DNA of 64,000 bases from NCBI RefSeq assembly GCF_007995095.1, contig NZ_VOPY01000003.1, positions 275,567-339,566 on the forward strand. Reading direction: 5' to 3'. Origin of the DNA: Flavisphingopyxis soli (GTDB lineage: Bacteria > Pseudomonadota > Alphaproteobacteria > Sphingomonadales > Sphingomonadaceae). The position numbers and the translations under genes are program-made. Each line of letters opens with the position of its first letter. Positions within the stretch are counted from its first letter, which is position 1. Below the pieces are notes generated by a model that had not been told where the DNA came from, did not search any database, and saw only the letters and a list, made by a program, of their open reading frames with translations. Below are positions 1 through 8,766 of this stretch, one piece after another.

Positions 1-395
1 CCGCCGGTCGACCACAAGGCGACCTTGCGATAGTCCGACTGCAGCGAGTTCACATCGAAGCCTTCGCGCGCGATGACATACTGGACGAGGAACGACTGCG
101 TCAGCGCGCTGTCGGCGGTCACGGCGCGCGGTTCGAGCGGTTTGAGCAATTCGACATAGCCGGTCTGCCGGTCGACCATCAACGTGTACGGCACGACGGT
201 CTTGAGCGGGGTGACGAAGATCAGTGCCAGTGCGACGAAAAAGGCGATGGCCACCGCGACGCCGGCGACGATCCAGGCGATGCGGCGCGAGCGGATGAGC
301 GCCTGGTCGCGGTCATAGGCCCAGCTCCCCGCCGCGGCGAAATGCGCGTCGAGCGCCTTGCGGCTCTTGGCCCCGATGGGATCGCGTTCAGCCAT
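1..395 (-). CDS. virB8: VirB8 type IV secretion protein (partial, C-terminus off the window)
   Basis: This is the N-terminal 131 codons of a VirB8-like inner-membrane assembly factor of a type IV secretion system. The ATG lies at 393-395. A cytoplasmic N-terminus with a KSRKALDAHF stretch is followed by one membrane segment at about residues 38-61. Then comes the start of the periplasmic domain, with the family-typical PLKTVVPYTLMVDRQTGYVE pattern. The rest runs past position 1. It is the last visible gene of the run virB4-virB6-virB2-virB3-virB8 and starts 10 bp after the virB3 stop, so it is probably cotranscribed. The identification rests on topology, motif and context. Confidence 0.88.
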   Translation of the reverse strand, partial: MAERDPIGAKSRKALDAHFAAAGSWAYDRDQALIRSRRIAWIVAGVAVAIAFFVALALIFVTPLKTVVPYTLMVDRQTGYVELLKPLEPRAVTADSALTQSFLVQYVIAREGFDVNSLQSDYRKVALWSTG

Positions 396-404
396 GCCGC
401 ACCA

Positions 405-689
405 TCACGGAAGGTACGAATTGCATTGCCACAAGCCGTAATTCTTGACTCGCGGACAGCGGCCGACGCGCGTCAGCCAGAGGTCGAAAAAGCGCGGCTC
501 GCGCAGGCATAGCGCCATGCCGACGACATGGATGACGACGGCGATGACCAGTGCCCAGAACGAATGGAAGACCAGGAACAGTTCGGTCGCGATGATCATG
601 TTGGCGATGAAATAGCTGTAGGTCACGCCGGCGAACATCTGCGGCCGCGTCAGCGCCACGAACAACGGATCGCGTTCGATGCCCGCCAT
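405..689 (-). CDS. virB3: VirB3 type IV secretion protein
   Basis: A 94-aa VirB3-like inner-membrane protein that works with the VirB4 ATPase in pilus biogenesis. The N-terminal IERDPLFVALTRPQMFAGV stretch is typical of VirB3. Membrane segments follow at about residues 20-60, then a short basic C-terminal tail containing GRCPRVKNYGLW. The length fits the family (about 90-110 aa). It follows virB2 by 6 bp and precedes virB8 by 9 bp, so the three genes are almost certainly on one transcript. Here virB4 lies upstream of virB6/B2/B3 and not directly after virB3 as in the Agrobacterium virB operon. Confidence 0.92.
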   Translation of the reverse strand: MAGIERDPLFVALTRPQMFAGVTYSYFIANMIIATELFLVFHSFWALVIAVVIHVVGMALCLREPRFFDLWLTRVGRCPRVKNYGLWQCNSYLP

Positions 690-695
690 GCCCGG

Positions 696-1019
696 TCAGC
701 CCATGCCCGCGGTGGACTGGATCCCCGCGACGATGCTGGCAGCGCCGAACAGGATGAAACAGCCCAGGATCACCGTTGCGCCATAGCGCCAGTTGATCCG
801 GCCGGTCAGCATCATGAACCCGACGACCGCCACCGCAATGACCGCGACGACGGTGGCGAAGGTGCCGAGCAGCGTGCCCTGCACCCAGCGCACCGCGCCG
901 ACCAGCACGCCCGATCCTTCGGGATCGCCGAACGCATCCTGCGCCTGCGCGATCGCTGGCCAGACCAGCGTCATCAGCGCACCTGCGCCAAAGAATTTTT
1001 TCAGTCTTGATCCCCGCAT
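696..1019 (-). CDS. virB2: VirB2 major pilin-like protein
   Basis: A 107-aa VirB2/TrbC-type pilin precursor. A basic N-terminus and a signal segment (GALMTLVWPAIAQAQ) suggest cleavage near residue 27. Two hydrophobic helices follow (about 48-75 and 82-100), separated by a short polar loop (TGRINWRY), which is the usual pilin topology. The ATG at 1017-1019 is preceded by an AAGGGGAA-like ribosome site. The 85 bp between the virB6 stop and this start is the largest gap in the locus and could hold an internal promoter. The product should be extracted from the inner membrane and polymerised into the conjugative or effector pilus. Confidence 0.9.
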   Translation of the reverse strand: MRGSRLKKFFGAGALMTLVWPAIAQAQDAFGDPEGSGVLVGAVRWVQGTLLGTFATVVAVIAVAVVGFMMLTGRINWRYGATVILGCFILFGAASIVAGIQSTAGMG

Positions 1020-1104
1020 CTCAAGAATTCCCCTTAACCGTTCTTAACTATACGCCCGTCGCGCCGCTTGCCAAGGCCAGTCGCGCGATGCGCAGATGTG
1101 ACCG

Positions 1105-2325
1105 TCATCGCAGGCTGCGGCGGTTGGCACTCGCCGAAACGCGCCCGCGCGTCCGGCGCTGCATTGACTGCCCCGCTGCCATCGCCGCTGGCCGCTCGCC
1201 CTGCTGTAGGCGCGACGAAACCATGGTTGCGCGGCTCACCCCGCTCGCCGCGCTAGCCGTCGTCGCTTGCTGTTCGCGCCGCTGGGTCGCGGAAACCGCA
1301 TCGGCGACCGCGAGCGCGCGCGATCGATCGTCGAGCGCGACCGCGCCGCCGGTTCCAATGCGTTCGCGTTGCTCCGGCGAAAACGCGCGCGGCCGGCTCC
1401 AGCGATCGGCAATCTGGGCGAACCGTACCGGCAAGCGCAGGCCATAGGCCACCTTGGCGCTTGCGATGAGCACCGCGAGCAGGACAAGCGCAAAGACCAA
1501 AGTCACGACCAGCAGTTCGACCGGAACCGATGCCGCCACGGCGTTGGCGCGACGCAGCGCCAGCGCACCGGCGAGCAAGGGTTCGATCAGCGACAGCTCG
1601 ATGCCGAGCACGATCGCGGTGCCGGTCGCGCCCAGCGCGGCGCCGACCAGCCCGCGCAGCCAGCCTTCGAACAGGCCGCGCGTACCGTCAAACAGCAGGA
1701 ACAGCGCAAACAGCGGCCCCAGTGCCAGCAACAGCCCGGCCACCAGCCGGACCGAACCGAATGCCGCGATACTCGATGTCAGGAACAGCGTCCGGCTCTG
1801 TTCGAGCCGGTTGCCCGCGCGCAGGCTGTCGAACGGCACCCAGGCCCCCGTCGGCGACGGGTTGGTCCCGGCGACCCCGTTCATCTGGCCAGGGCCGCGC
1901 ACGAGCAGTTCGGCCATCGCATCGTCGGCCCGCTGCAGCCGGTCGATGAGCCCCCCGGTCGCGCCCGGAATCCCCGCCGGCTCGCCGATCGACTGGGCGA
2001 GTTCTGCGGGCCCGCGCATCGCGACGTCGTAAACGACGATGTTGAACGCCGGCCAGCTGGTCGCGAGCAACAGGACGATCCCGACCTTGATCGCGGTCGG
2101 CACCAGCTCGCGCCCCTGCGGCGGACTGCCGATCAGCAGGCGATAGCCGATCAGCGCGACGAAGATCGTCAGCGCCAGCGTCAGCAGCGACGACAGCGGC
2201 GATCCGGGCGAGGCCAGCGCCTGATAGCCGAAGCTGCCGAGATTCTGCGCCTGGCAATCGACCTGGCCCAGCATGTTCGCGAGGAACGGGCTGCCGGTTT
2301 CGAGCGTCGGGCACGCCGCGAACAT
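1105..2325 (-). CDS. virB6: VirB6/TrbL-like type IV secretion membrane protein
   Basis: A 406-aa polytopic inner-membrane protein of the VirB6 family, which forms part of the DNA/protein translocation channel. The N-terminal third has hydrophobic helices (LLTLALTIFVALIGYRLL and others). A central soluble stretch follows at about residues 115-180, then a cluster of helices at about 185-300 and a basic, low-complexity C-terminus rich in Arg, Ser and Ala. Its ATG overlaps the virB4 stop codon as TGATG, so translation is probably coupled to virB4. The VirB6 call rests on topology and position, because this family has little sequence conservation. Confidence 0.85.
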   Translation of the reverse strand: MFAACPTLETGSPFLANMLGQVDCQAQNLGSFGYQALASPGSPLSSLLTLALTIFVALIGYRLLIGSPPQGRELVPTAIKVGIVLLLATSWPAFNIVVYDVAMRGPAELAQSIGEPAGIPGATGGLIDRLQRADDAMAELLVRGPGQMNGVAGTNPSPTGAWVPFDSLRAGNRLEQSRTLFLTSSIAAFGSVRLVAGLLLALGPLFALFLLFDGTRGLFEGWLRGLVGAALGATGTAIVLGIELSLIEPLLAGALALRRANAVAASVPVELLVVTLVFALVLLAVLIASAKVAYGLRLPVRFAQIADRWSRPRAFSPEQRERIGTGGAVALDDRSRALAVADAVSATQRREQQATTASAASGVSRATMVSSRLQQGERPAAMAAGQSMQRRTRGRVSASANRRSLR

Positions 2326-4697
2326 CAGCCGCGCTCGAGCAGCACGGGCAGCCAGTCGGCCGGGTCATCGCCGGTTTCGGCGCGGATCGCATCGAGCAGG
2401 CGGACGCTCGATTCGCGTCCCGACAGGACGGTCAGCAGATCGCGCTCGCCCGACAAATCGAGCCGCGCGACGACGCTTTCATTGCCGTGGCGAATGAGGA
2501 AGCAATGCGCATTGTCGGGCAGCGCGCGAACGAGTTCGTATTCGTGCTCGGACAGGCCGAAGCCGTCGATATAATCGACCGCGCGCGCCTTGGGGTTGGC
2601 CATGAAGATCTGCGTCGCCGCCTGCTCGATGATCGCGCTGGCGATCCGGCTTTCGAGCGCGTCCTGCGCGCTTTGCGTCGCAAAGCCGACGATGCCGTTG
2701 CGTTTGCGGATCGTCTTTTCCCAATCCTTGATCCGCGTGACGAAGACCTCGTCGTCGAGCGCCTTCCACCCCTCGTCGACGACGATGATCGCGGGATTGC
2801 CGTCGAGCCGTTCCTCGACGCGGTGGAACAGGTACATCATCGCCGGCGTCCGCAGGACCGGATCGTCGAGCAGCTGGGTCATGTCGAACCCGACCGTCTC
2901 GGCCTCGAGATCGGTATGGTCGGCAGCGTTGTCGAACAGCCAGGCGCGCGTGCCGTCGCCCCACCACGGAGCCATTCGCGACCACAGGTCGTGCGGGTGC
3001 GCCTTGTGCCCACCGCGGAACAGCGCGACGAGATGGCGCAGCTGCCGGTGCTCGGCGGGCTGGGCGAAACTGGCATCGACCGCGTCGCGGATCTGGTCGA
3101 GCTCCTCGACATCGGCGCCGCCGGCGAGCTGCGCCAGCCAGTCGATCAGGAACTGGCGGTTGGCGGCGCTGTCGGGCAGCAGCAGCGGGTTGAGCCCCGA
3201 CGGCGCGCCCGGTCGCAGGACATCATAGCGCCCGCCGATCGCGCGGATGAACAGCTCGGCACCGCGATCCTTGTCGAAAAATATGATCCGCGGTGCGAAC
3301 TTGCGCGCCTGGGCCAGCAGGAAGTTGAGCACCACCGTCTTGCCCGACCCCGACGGACCGATGACGGTAAAGTTGCCAAGATCGCCCTGGTGGAAATTGA
3401 AATGATAGGGGCCCGCGGCGGTCGTTTCGAGCAACGTCACCGCGTCGCCCCAGTGATTGTCGTCGCGCTTGCCGACGGGGAAATTGTGGCCGCTCGCCAG
3501 TCCTGCGAAATTGCCCGTCGAAACAAGGCCGCGTCGCGCGATATATTTGAAATTGCCCGGAAACTGCGCCCAGAAGGTTGGTTCGATCGCGATCTCTTCG
3601 CGCACCGCGACGATGCCGAGATCGGCCAGCGACGCCTGGACCTCGGCGGCGCCCTGGTCGACCTCGCCGGGGCTTGTCCCATGAACCGCGATGCTCATGT
3701 GATGTTCGCCGAAGCCCGCGCGCCCGGCGGCGACCTCGTCCTTTGCCTGGCCCAGTTCGGCGCGCAGGCTGAGCGCCTCGTCCTCGGCCGAGCGCATCCG
3801 CCTGAGCGCGAGGTTCATCCGCCCGAGCGCTGCCTGGCGATCGACGAAGCCGAACGACTGGCTGACGGTCAGTTCAAAGGGCAGGCGCAACAGCTCGTCG
3901 AACATGCCCGCGCTGGTCTGCCCGGCATAGTCCTTGATCGAAATCATCGCGCTGAAGCTGCGCGGAAGGTCGCCCGACGCGCCGAGTTCGACCGTCTCCT
4001 GGCCAAAGCTGACGCGGCGATACGGCAGGTATTCGCCGAGATCCTGCATCGGCAGCTGCACCGGACGCGATGCGCCATTGTACAGGCGCGAGAGGAATTC
4101 GAGCGGTTCGGAACAGACGCCGTCGCGCGTTTCGTATACGCCCAGCAGGCGCGGCTCGTAGCTGCCCAGCGATGCGACCAGCGCCTCGCGCGCGACATCG
4201 AGCTGGCGCAGGTCATGCGCCGCGTGGCCGGCATCGTCCTCGCCTGCGCGCCCGACGAGCTGGCGGGCCATGTCGAGCCATCCGGCGCGGCCCTTCATTG
4301 GGCGGCGGACCAGCGTCAGATAGAGGTCGTTGACATAGAGACGCTTCGACGCGAGCCGTCCCTGCCATGCGGTGTCGAGCCGCCGTGAAAAATCGTCGCG
4401 ATGGTCGCCGCCGAGTTCGGGAGAGACTTCGCGCCGGATGATATGATGATAGAGTGCGAACTGCGATGTGCCGATCGTCTGCAACATCGCGTCGCGCAGC
4501 CGCTTGCGGTAATTGAGCTCCTCGCTGTCGGCGGTTTCGAACAGCAACCCGCGCAGCTGGATGACCTGCATCAAAAGCCCGTCGCGCGTCGCGATCGTCG
4601 CATCGTCGACGTGGCGCGCATAGGGCAAATGCCGCCCCGCCGACGCTTCGCGCGCGATCGTCCTGGCGTCGCTGGCGTTCGCGGTGGATAGGTTCAT
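2325..4697 (-). CDS. virB4: VirB4 type IV secretion ATPase
   Basis: A VirB4/TrbE-family ATPase (about 790 aa) that powers pilus biogenesis and substrate transfer at the inner membrane. The Walker A motif IGPSGSGKT lies near residue 450 and the Walker B motif IIVVDEGWKAL near residue 637. The C-terminal region contains TQSAQDALES and FMANPKA, as in other VirB4 proteins. The start is placed at the ATG of MNLSTANASDART; a longer frame extends upstream but looks non-coding. It is the first gene of the visible T4SS operon. About 300 bp upstream (4698-4994) carry no gene and probably hold the promoter. Confidence 0.94.
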   Translation of the reverse strand: MNLSTANASDARTIAREASAGRHLPYARHVDDATIATRDGLLMQVIQLRGLLFETADSEELNYRKRLRDAMLQTIGTSQFALYHHIIRREVSPELGGDHRDDFSRRLDTAWQGRLASKRLYVNDLYLTLVRRPMKGRAGWLDMARQLVGRAGEDDAGHAAHDLRQLDVAREALVASLGSYEPRLLGVYETRDGVCSEPLEFLSRLYNGASRPVQLPMQDLGEYLPYRRVSFGQETVELGASGDLPRSFSAMISIKDYAGQTSAGMFDELLRLPFELTVSQSFGFVDRQAALGRMNLALRRMRSAEDEALSLRAELGQAKDEVAAGRAGFGEHHMSIAVHGTSPGEVDQGAAEVQASLADLGIVAVREEIAIEPTFWAQFPGNFKYIARRGLVSTGNFAGLASGHNFPVGKRDDNHWGDAVTLLETTAAGPYHFNFHQGDLGNFTVIGPSGSGKTVVLNFLLAQARKFAPRIIFFDKDRGAELFIRAIGGRYDVLRPGAPSGLNPLLLPDSAANRQFLIDWLAQLAGGADVEELDQIRDAVDASFAQPAEHRQLRHLVALFRGGHKAHPHDLWSRMAPWWGDGTRAWLFDNAADHTDLEAETVGFDMTQLLDDPVLRTPAMMYLFHRVEERLDGNPAIIVVDEGWKALDDEVFVTRIKDWEKTIRKRNGIVGFATQSAQDALESRIASAIIEQAATQIFMANPKARAVDYIDGFGLSEHEYELVRALPDNAHCFLIRHGNESVVARLDLSGERDLLTVLSGRESSVRLLDAIRAETGDDPADWLPVLLERG

Positions 4698-4994
4698 CAG
4701 GGCGTTTGCCCGCGCGTTGCCCGCACCGCGAAGCCGGCGATCGAAGATCGGCGCGAACCTGCGGCGGCGACTCCATGGTTCGCATTTTGAGAACTTGGCA
4801 TCAGCCCTCCCCCAAGCGGTCAGCGATGGACTCGCCAAACCCGCCCGGGCGACTGTGCCAAATAAGCAGATGTAACGAAAGCGCTAGTTGGCGCGGAACA
4901 CGGCGCCAACCCCGGCACGTTCGCGCGCGGTCCAGAATGGGGCCGGCGGGCGCGGGCGATCAGCAGGTCGGGAAAGCTGTCGGCCCGTCAGGCA

Positions 4995-5588
4995 TTGGCG
5001 AGAAAGCTACTCCAGCCGACCTTTAAAAATGCGGCGGCAGCATCGGCCTACACGAACAAGATGATCGGCAGCGACGTGGAACTGCCGGGCATCGGAGACT
5101 ACGCGGATCATATCCATGCCGTGACCCATGCGGCGGCGGGCGGCGACATTGCCATGGCCAGCAAGATCCTCGCCGCTCAGGCAGTCACCCTCGATAGTAT
5201 GTTTGCGGAACTGGCCCGGCGCGCCGCCATGAACATGGGCGACTACATCAATGCCGCCGAGCGTTACGGACGGCTTGCGCTCAAGGCCCAGAGCAATTGC
5301 CGAACCACCCTTGAGGCGCTGGCCAAGCTGCACCAACCGCGTGAGCAAACCGTGCGCCATGTCCACGTAAACGAGGGTGGGCAGGCCGTTGTCGCGGATC
5401 ATTTTCACAATCACACGGGGGCTGCCAAAAATGGCAAATCAGTCAAACAATCCCATGCAACCGGAGCGGCTGGCGCAAGCGCCACGCTGCCTAGCCCGGA
5501 CCCGCTCGGGAACGGAGTGCCAATCGCCAGCCGTGGAGGGGAGACGGCGATGCAGGATGCACGGCGGGACGAATCCCGGCGCACCTAG
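4995..5588 (+). CDS. Conserved hypothetical protein overlapping the next gene
   Basis: A 197-aa soluble protein of unknown function. The body is mainly helical and Ala-rich (ARKLLQPTFKNAAAASAY, then the stretch MASKILAAQAVTLDSMFAEL). A VHVNEGGQAVVADHFH segment follows near residue 120, and then a low-complexity tail. The displayed start is TTG. The open frame continues upstream through LSARQA, and a neighbouring frame holds AGAGDQQVG directly before it. A one-base shift near 4971-4976 may therefore have removed the native N-terminus. Its last 158 bp are also coding in another frame, for the small protein at 5431. No function can be assigned. Confidence 0.72.
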   Translation: MARKLLQPTFKNAAAASAYTNKMIGSDVELPGIGDYADHIHAVTHAAAGGDIAMASKILAAQAVTLDSMFAELARRAAMNMGDYINAAERYGRLALKAQSNCRTTLEALAKLHQPREQTVRHVHVNEGGQAVVADHFHNHTGAAKNGKSVKQSHATGAAGASATLPSPDPLGNGVPIASRGGETAMQDARRDESRRT

Positions 5589-5691
5589 AGCTAATCGAAA
5601 CGCTTGGAAGCATGGCGGGCGATCAGCCGAAGCGATGGCAGCGGCTCGCTTTCTACGAGAATTAGCGCGGTGTGACCGCTTCGGCGATTAG
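5431..5691 (+). CDS. Small HGG-motif protein with possible zinc knuckle
   Basis: An 86-aa protein with the signature HGGTNPGAPRANRNAWKHG in its middle, a pattern found in many small alphaproteobacterial proteins of unknown function. Cys20, Cys30, Cys41 and His44 are spaced like a compact zinc-binding site (C-x9-C-x10-C-x2-H). It is strongly basic in the centre, so nucleic-acid binding is possible. The start ATG lies inside the preceding gene, 158 bp before that gene's stop, in a different frame. The two are therefore overlapping genes and probably cotranslated. It has no visible membrane segment or signal peptide. Confidence 0.75.
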   Translation: MANQSNNPMQPERLAQAPRCLARTRSGTECQSPAVEGRRRCRMHGGTNPGAPRANRNAWKHGGRSAEAMAAARFLRELARCDRFGD

Positions 5692-6043
5692 CAAGGTTCG
5701 GCGGCAGTTCGTAGGGTTGCGAAAGATGAAGCAGAGCCAACCGACAGTCTCAGTCGTCTGCAAGCGCTGGCGGCATATGCCGATCGCATGAAAAAGCTAT
5801 GCGACGGGACCGCCTCAGTTCACATTGCTCGACTTCCAAATCAAATAGAGATTCTTGCGGGACGTTATTCTTAGTCTGAAAGCTCCAAGTTTCGCACAAC
5901 TGAGGCGACATTAACGAAGCGGTGGCACTAAAGAAGCAAGCGAGCACATTACTGCGGAAGCTAAACCAAATTCAACAGCGACGGAATCGTGGCCCGGGCG
6001 GGTTTGGATGAAAGGGCTTGTTAAGCTTCACCCCCGACCGCTG
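5692..6043 (+). other. Non-coding stretch, no gene recognised
   Basis: About 350 bp between the HGG-motif gene and the convergent acyltransferase. The sequence is clearly richer in A and T than the flanking core genome. Only short, unconvincing open frames are present. I see no RNA gene, strong hairpin or recombinase site. It is plausible leftover sequence of a mobile region. Confidence 0.5.
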
Positions 6044-7138
6044 CTAAGGAGCACTGCGCAATGGCCATGTCGGCGCTCGCCAAGAAAGCTGCCCTTTTCT
6101 TCGGCGTTCGTCGATCGCGTCGAGCGGAGCGCTCACTAGCAGTAGTACGGCCAAACCGGCAGCGACGGCGATCATCGGATCGATCCCGAACAAAGGAGCT
6201 CCTGCGTTTAGGAGGATGATCAGAGGGAAGTGGATCGCATAGATCGGATAGGATGTGCGGCCGAGGAACTGGCAGAGTGACCTCGATCTGTCCGATACTT
6301 CGCCGAGACCTACGGCAACGAGCATTGGCGAGATCAGGAATATGAAGCCGAGCTGGTAGAGCCCGTTCCAAGTGCCAGCGTGGACACAAAGCGCAACCGT
6401 CAGAAGTGCCGCGACGATCGGGAACGGCAAACCAGCGCTCCCGATGCGGTCCCGTACTCGGTAGATGATTACCCCAATAGGGAACGAGAAGAGTGCGCGA
6501 ATGTAGCCGAGCTCAATATCTTCCCACAGGGGGCCGCCCAGGGGAGAGCCTCTCAAGGCCGTGGCAACGACCAGGGCGACCGCCGCAGCGCCGCTTATGG
6601 CCGCTAGCCGCCTGACGGTGAGGTGCCGCTGAAAGACCGCGTAGACCCAATTCACGACTAGCTCGACGGCCAATGACCACGAAGGGCCATTCATGGGATA
6701 GACGTTCGAGCCGCTATAACCGCTCGGGATCATCGGCAAGAAAAGCAGAGCGAGGGCGAGTGCGAGTGCGGGCTCCCAAAGATGGAACTCGGGATCGCCC
6801 GCTAGGTAGAGGCCGGCGACGATGAAGCAACCGATGAGTACGCCGATCAGGTAGATCGGATAGAAGCGATTGATTCGCAACTTGAAGAATTCAGTGTGGG
6901 TGAGCCCCGCCTCCAGCCGCCGATCGTAGGCATGTGCCACTACGAAGCCGCTCAACAGGAAAAAGAAGTCGACGGCGAGCGCGCCGTTCGGGATTAGATC
7001 GATTCGAAGCACCACGGAAGAATGAAACAGTACGACCGCAATGGCCGCCACCCCTCGGAGGCCGTTCAAAACGTGAAAGGTTCTTCTCGGGACGATTACG
7101 TGCGTTGCCCCGTGAAGTTGATCGCTCACAGAACCCAC
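6044..7138 (-). CDS. Acyltransferase 3 family membrane protein (OafA/YrhL-like)
   Basis: A 364-aa integral membrane acyltransferase of the acyltransferase-3 family, which acylates cell-surface sugars or exported glycans. The N-terminal signature LNGLRGVAAIAVVLFHS carries the conserved Arg and the catalytic His. FFLLSGFVVAHAY and RINRFYPIYLIGVL follow, then WSLAVELVVNWVYAVF, all typical for the family. About ten membrane segments are visible. It stands alone, transcribed away from the tRNA-Arg gene and toward the T4SS side, and is less GC-rich than the core genes. It is probably cargo of a genomic island, perhaps altering O-antigen or exopolysaccharide. The acceptor cannot be inferred. Confidence 0.92.
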   Translation of the reverse strand: MGSVSDQLHGATHVIVPRRTFHVLNGLRGVAAIAVVLFHSSVVLRIDLIPNGALAVDFFFLLSGFVVAHAYDRRLEAGLTHTEFFKLRINRFYPIYLIGVLIGCFIVAGLYLAGDPEFHLWEPALALALALLFLPMIPSGYSGSNVYPMNGPSWSLAVELVVNWVYAVFQRHLTVRRLAAISGAAAVALVVATALRGSPLGGPLWEDIELGYIRALFSFPIGVIIYRVRDRIGSAGLPFPIVAALLTVALCVHAGTWNGLYQLGFIFLISPMLVAVGLGEVSDRSRSLCQFLGRTSYPIYAIHFPLIILLNAGAPLFGIDPMIAVAAGLAVLLLVSAPLDAIDERRRKGQLSWRAPTWPLRSAP

Positions 7139-7408
7139 GCGAACCGCATCGCCCTACCCCAGGCGGATGGCGCCAACCAAGAGATGCAGGCTCTGCAACA
7201 GTTACCTACTGGCCATCGCATTCTTGGGGCCTCTCTGCAGTTGCGCCCCCTTTTGCTGTGGGAGGTCTCACATTTGATCAAACCATCGCAAAAATTGCTC
7301 CGGCGAATCTCAGGCGGTCGTGAGGCAAGATCGAAGAGATGTCGACCCCCTGTTTTACGTACCGATTCCATACTGGCGCTCGCCACGCCGCGCAAGTATT
7401 TGATATTA

Positions 7409-7485
7409 TGGTGCACCCGACTGGATTCGAACCAGTGGCCTCTGCCTTCGGAGGGCAGCACTCTATCCAGCTGAGCTACGGGTGC
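7409..7485 (-). tRNA. tRNA-Arg (anticodon CCG)
   Basis: Read on the minus strand, the gene starts GCACCCG at 7485 and pairs with CGGGTGC at 7413-7419. A is the discriminator and CCA is encoded at 7409-7411. The anticodon arm CTGCC-CTCCGAA-GGCAG gives anticodon CCG (Arg, codon CGG). The T arm contains GGTTCGAATCC. All four arms pair well. The 3' end faces the acyltransferase and T4SS side, the usual orientation for island insertion at a tRNA. No integrase is visible next to it. Confidence 0.97.
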
Positions 7486-7547
7486 ATCCGTGCCGTGCGG
7501 CGCTTAGCAAAGGGCGTCGCGGTTCGCCAGCGCGAATCGGCGGTTGC

Positions 7548-7640
7548 TTACGTCTCGGTCTTTGGCGGCGGTGTCGTGGGTTTGTAGGGGCACAAGTCAG
7601 TGACCCGGCAGCGTCCACATTCGGGACTGCGCGCATTGGG
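7548..7640 (-). pseudogene. Remnant copy of the 3' end of nth
   Basis: Read on the minus strand, this stretch encodes [18 protein letters not shown] followed by a Pro/Thr tail and a TAA. It matches the C-terminus of the intact Nth at 9487-10152 (RTPECWRCPVDDLCPYKP). Three of the four iron-sulfur cysteines and their spacing are kept. By eye, 7558-7638 and 9512-9592 agree at about 66 of 81 bases. There is no upstream nth coding sequence and no start, so it cannot make a functional enzyme. Together with the intact 3' end it brackets the secreted-protein and TetR genes as direct repeats. Confidence 0.85.
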
Positions 7641-7684
7641 CGTTTCGCCGCGATCGCTTCGGGGGTTGTTGCGCCGGGCATGAC

Positions 7685-7714
7685 AAGGCGCGCTGCCCGC
7701 AAGCAGCGCGCCTT
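7685..7714 (-). terminator. Hairpin downstream of the secreted-protein gene
   Basis: A perfect 11-bp inverted repeat (AAGGCGCGCTG at 7685-7695, CAGCGCGCCTT at 7704-7714) with an 8-nt loop, 15 bp past the stop of the gene at 7729-8715. The T-run after the stem is short, so it is a weak intrinsic terminator or a 3'-stabilising hairpin. Confidence 0.55.
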
Positions 7715-7728
7715 ATTCTATCGCACCA

Positions 7729-8715
7729 TCAACCGTCGGAATTTTCGGTTTCGCCGAGCGCCGCGTCGATGACGGCGTCCTTGACCTTTTTGCCACGGAG
7801 GATCCCGCCGAACAGCGATTTGGCGCCGCGGAGCAGGCCGCCGCCGGCTTCGGGCTGCGCCGCGTCGTTTTCGGGCGGCCTGACGCGCCGGGTTGCGACG
7901 TCGCCATCGTCGCCGTCGCCCCTGCTGTCGATGTCGTGATCGTCTGCTGCGGCCTCACCCTTGATGCCGTCGTACTTCATATAAACGGCAGCCTGCGGTT
8001 CCTTGGCGGGGGGCGCGACGCGCTGACCCGGCTTGGGCGCAGCCGATGGCCTCGCCGCGACACCCTTGGCCTTGCCGATATCGGGATCGCCGACATAGTT
8101 GACGGTCACCTTGAATGTCGTTGCGGCGGTCGCGGCCTGGTACCAATAGCCGCCGGTATCGGGTCCACCGCCGATCTTCTTGCGGCACACGCCCTTGAAC
8201 TCGGCGGGCACGTTGATGCTGAACGCATGGTCGTGGCGCAGGAACGCGGCGGCATCGCCGCCCTTGGCGACATGGTCCTTCAGTGCACGCTCGACGATGG
8301 CGACCGGATCGAGAGCGATGCCGCCGGTGCCTTCGTGAAGCGCCTTGGCGGGGATTGGTATGGTGTCGGCGTAATAGCGCTCGCGCGGCTTGCCCGACGG
8401 GGTGTGGGCCCCCGCGTCGGTCCCGCCGATAAAGGCCCCGGCGCGGGTGATGCCGCTGCCGAACTTGCAGCGCACGCCGCCTTCGACATCGATGTCGAAG
8501 CCCTTGCTGTCATGCGCCAGCTTGCGCTTGGCGGGTGCGGTGCTTTGCGACGAATTGGCGACATTGATGATGATGATGCCCGCATCGACGGCGATGCCGA
8601 TGCCCTCGGCGCGCGATCCGGCGGTGCCGTGCGAGCTTAGCGAGACGTTGGCGAGCGCCGCGCCCGAGAGGCCCAGCGCAATTGTGGCGGCGGATAGATA
8701 CACGATTTTCTTCAT
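7729..8715 (-). CDS. Secreted protein of unknown function
   Basis: A 328-aa exported protein. The chosen ATG begins MKKIVYLSAATIALGLSG, a signal peptide likely cleaved after ALA near residue 22. An AGGGAGA ribosome site sits 6 nt upstream of this ATG, against 0-3 nt for the ATG two codons earlier. The mature part is Gly/Ala/Asp-rich with two cysteines (about 83 and 177) that could pair. Its C-terminal part holds an acidic DDHDIDSRGDGDDGD stretch and then GGLLRGAKSLFGGILRG. I do not recognise the family. It is divergent from a TetR gene and both lie between the two nth 3'-end copies. The TetR protein probably controls it. Confidence 0.8.
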   Translation of the reverse strand: MKKIVYLSAATIALGLSGAALANVSLSSHGTAGSRAEGIGIAVDAGIIIINVANSSQSTAPAKRKLAHDSKGFDIDVEGGVRCKFGSGITRAGAFIGGTDAGAHTPSGKPRERYYADTIPIPAKALHEGTGGIALDPVAIVERALKDHVAKGGDAAAFLRHDHAFSINVPAEFKGVCRKKIGGGPDTGGYWYQAATAATTFKVTVNYVGDPDIGKAKGVAARPSAAPKPGQRVAPPAKEPQAAVYMKYDGIKGEAAADDHDIDSRGDGDDGDVATRRVRPPENDAAQPEAGGGLLRGAKSLFGGILRGKKVKDAVIDAALGETENSDG

Positions 8716-8766
8716 GAACATTCTCCCTTTGAAACACATTGACAGTCTCTCGATAGGACGTATTAG

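Noticed and set aside
5750..5947. 65-codon open frame on the minus strand in the gap after the HGG-motif gene
   Set aside because: No ribosome site, no recognisable features and unusual composition; not supported as a gene.
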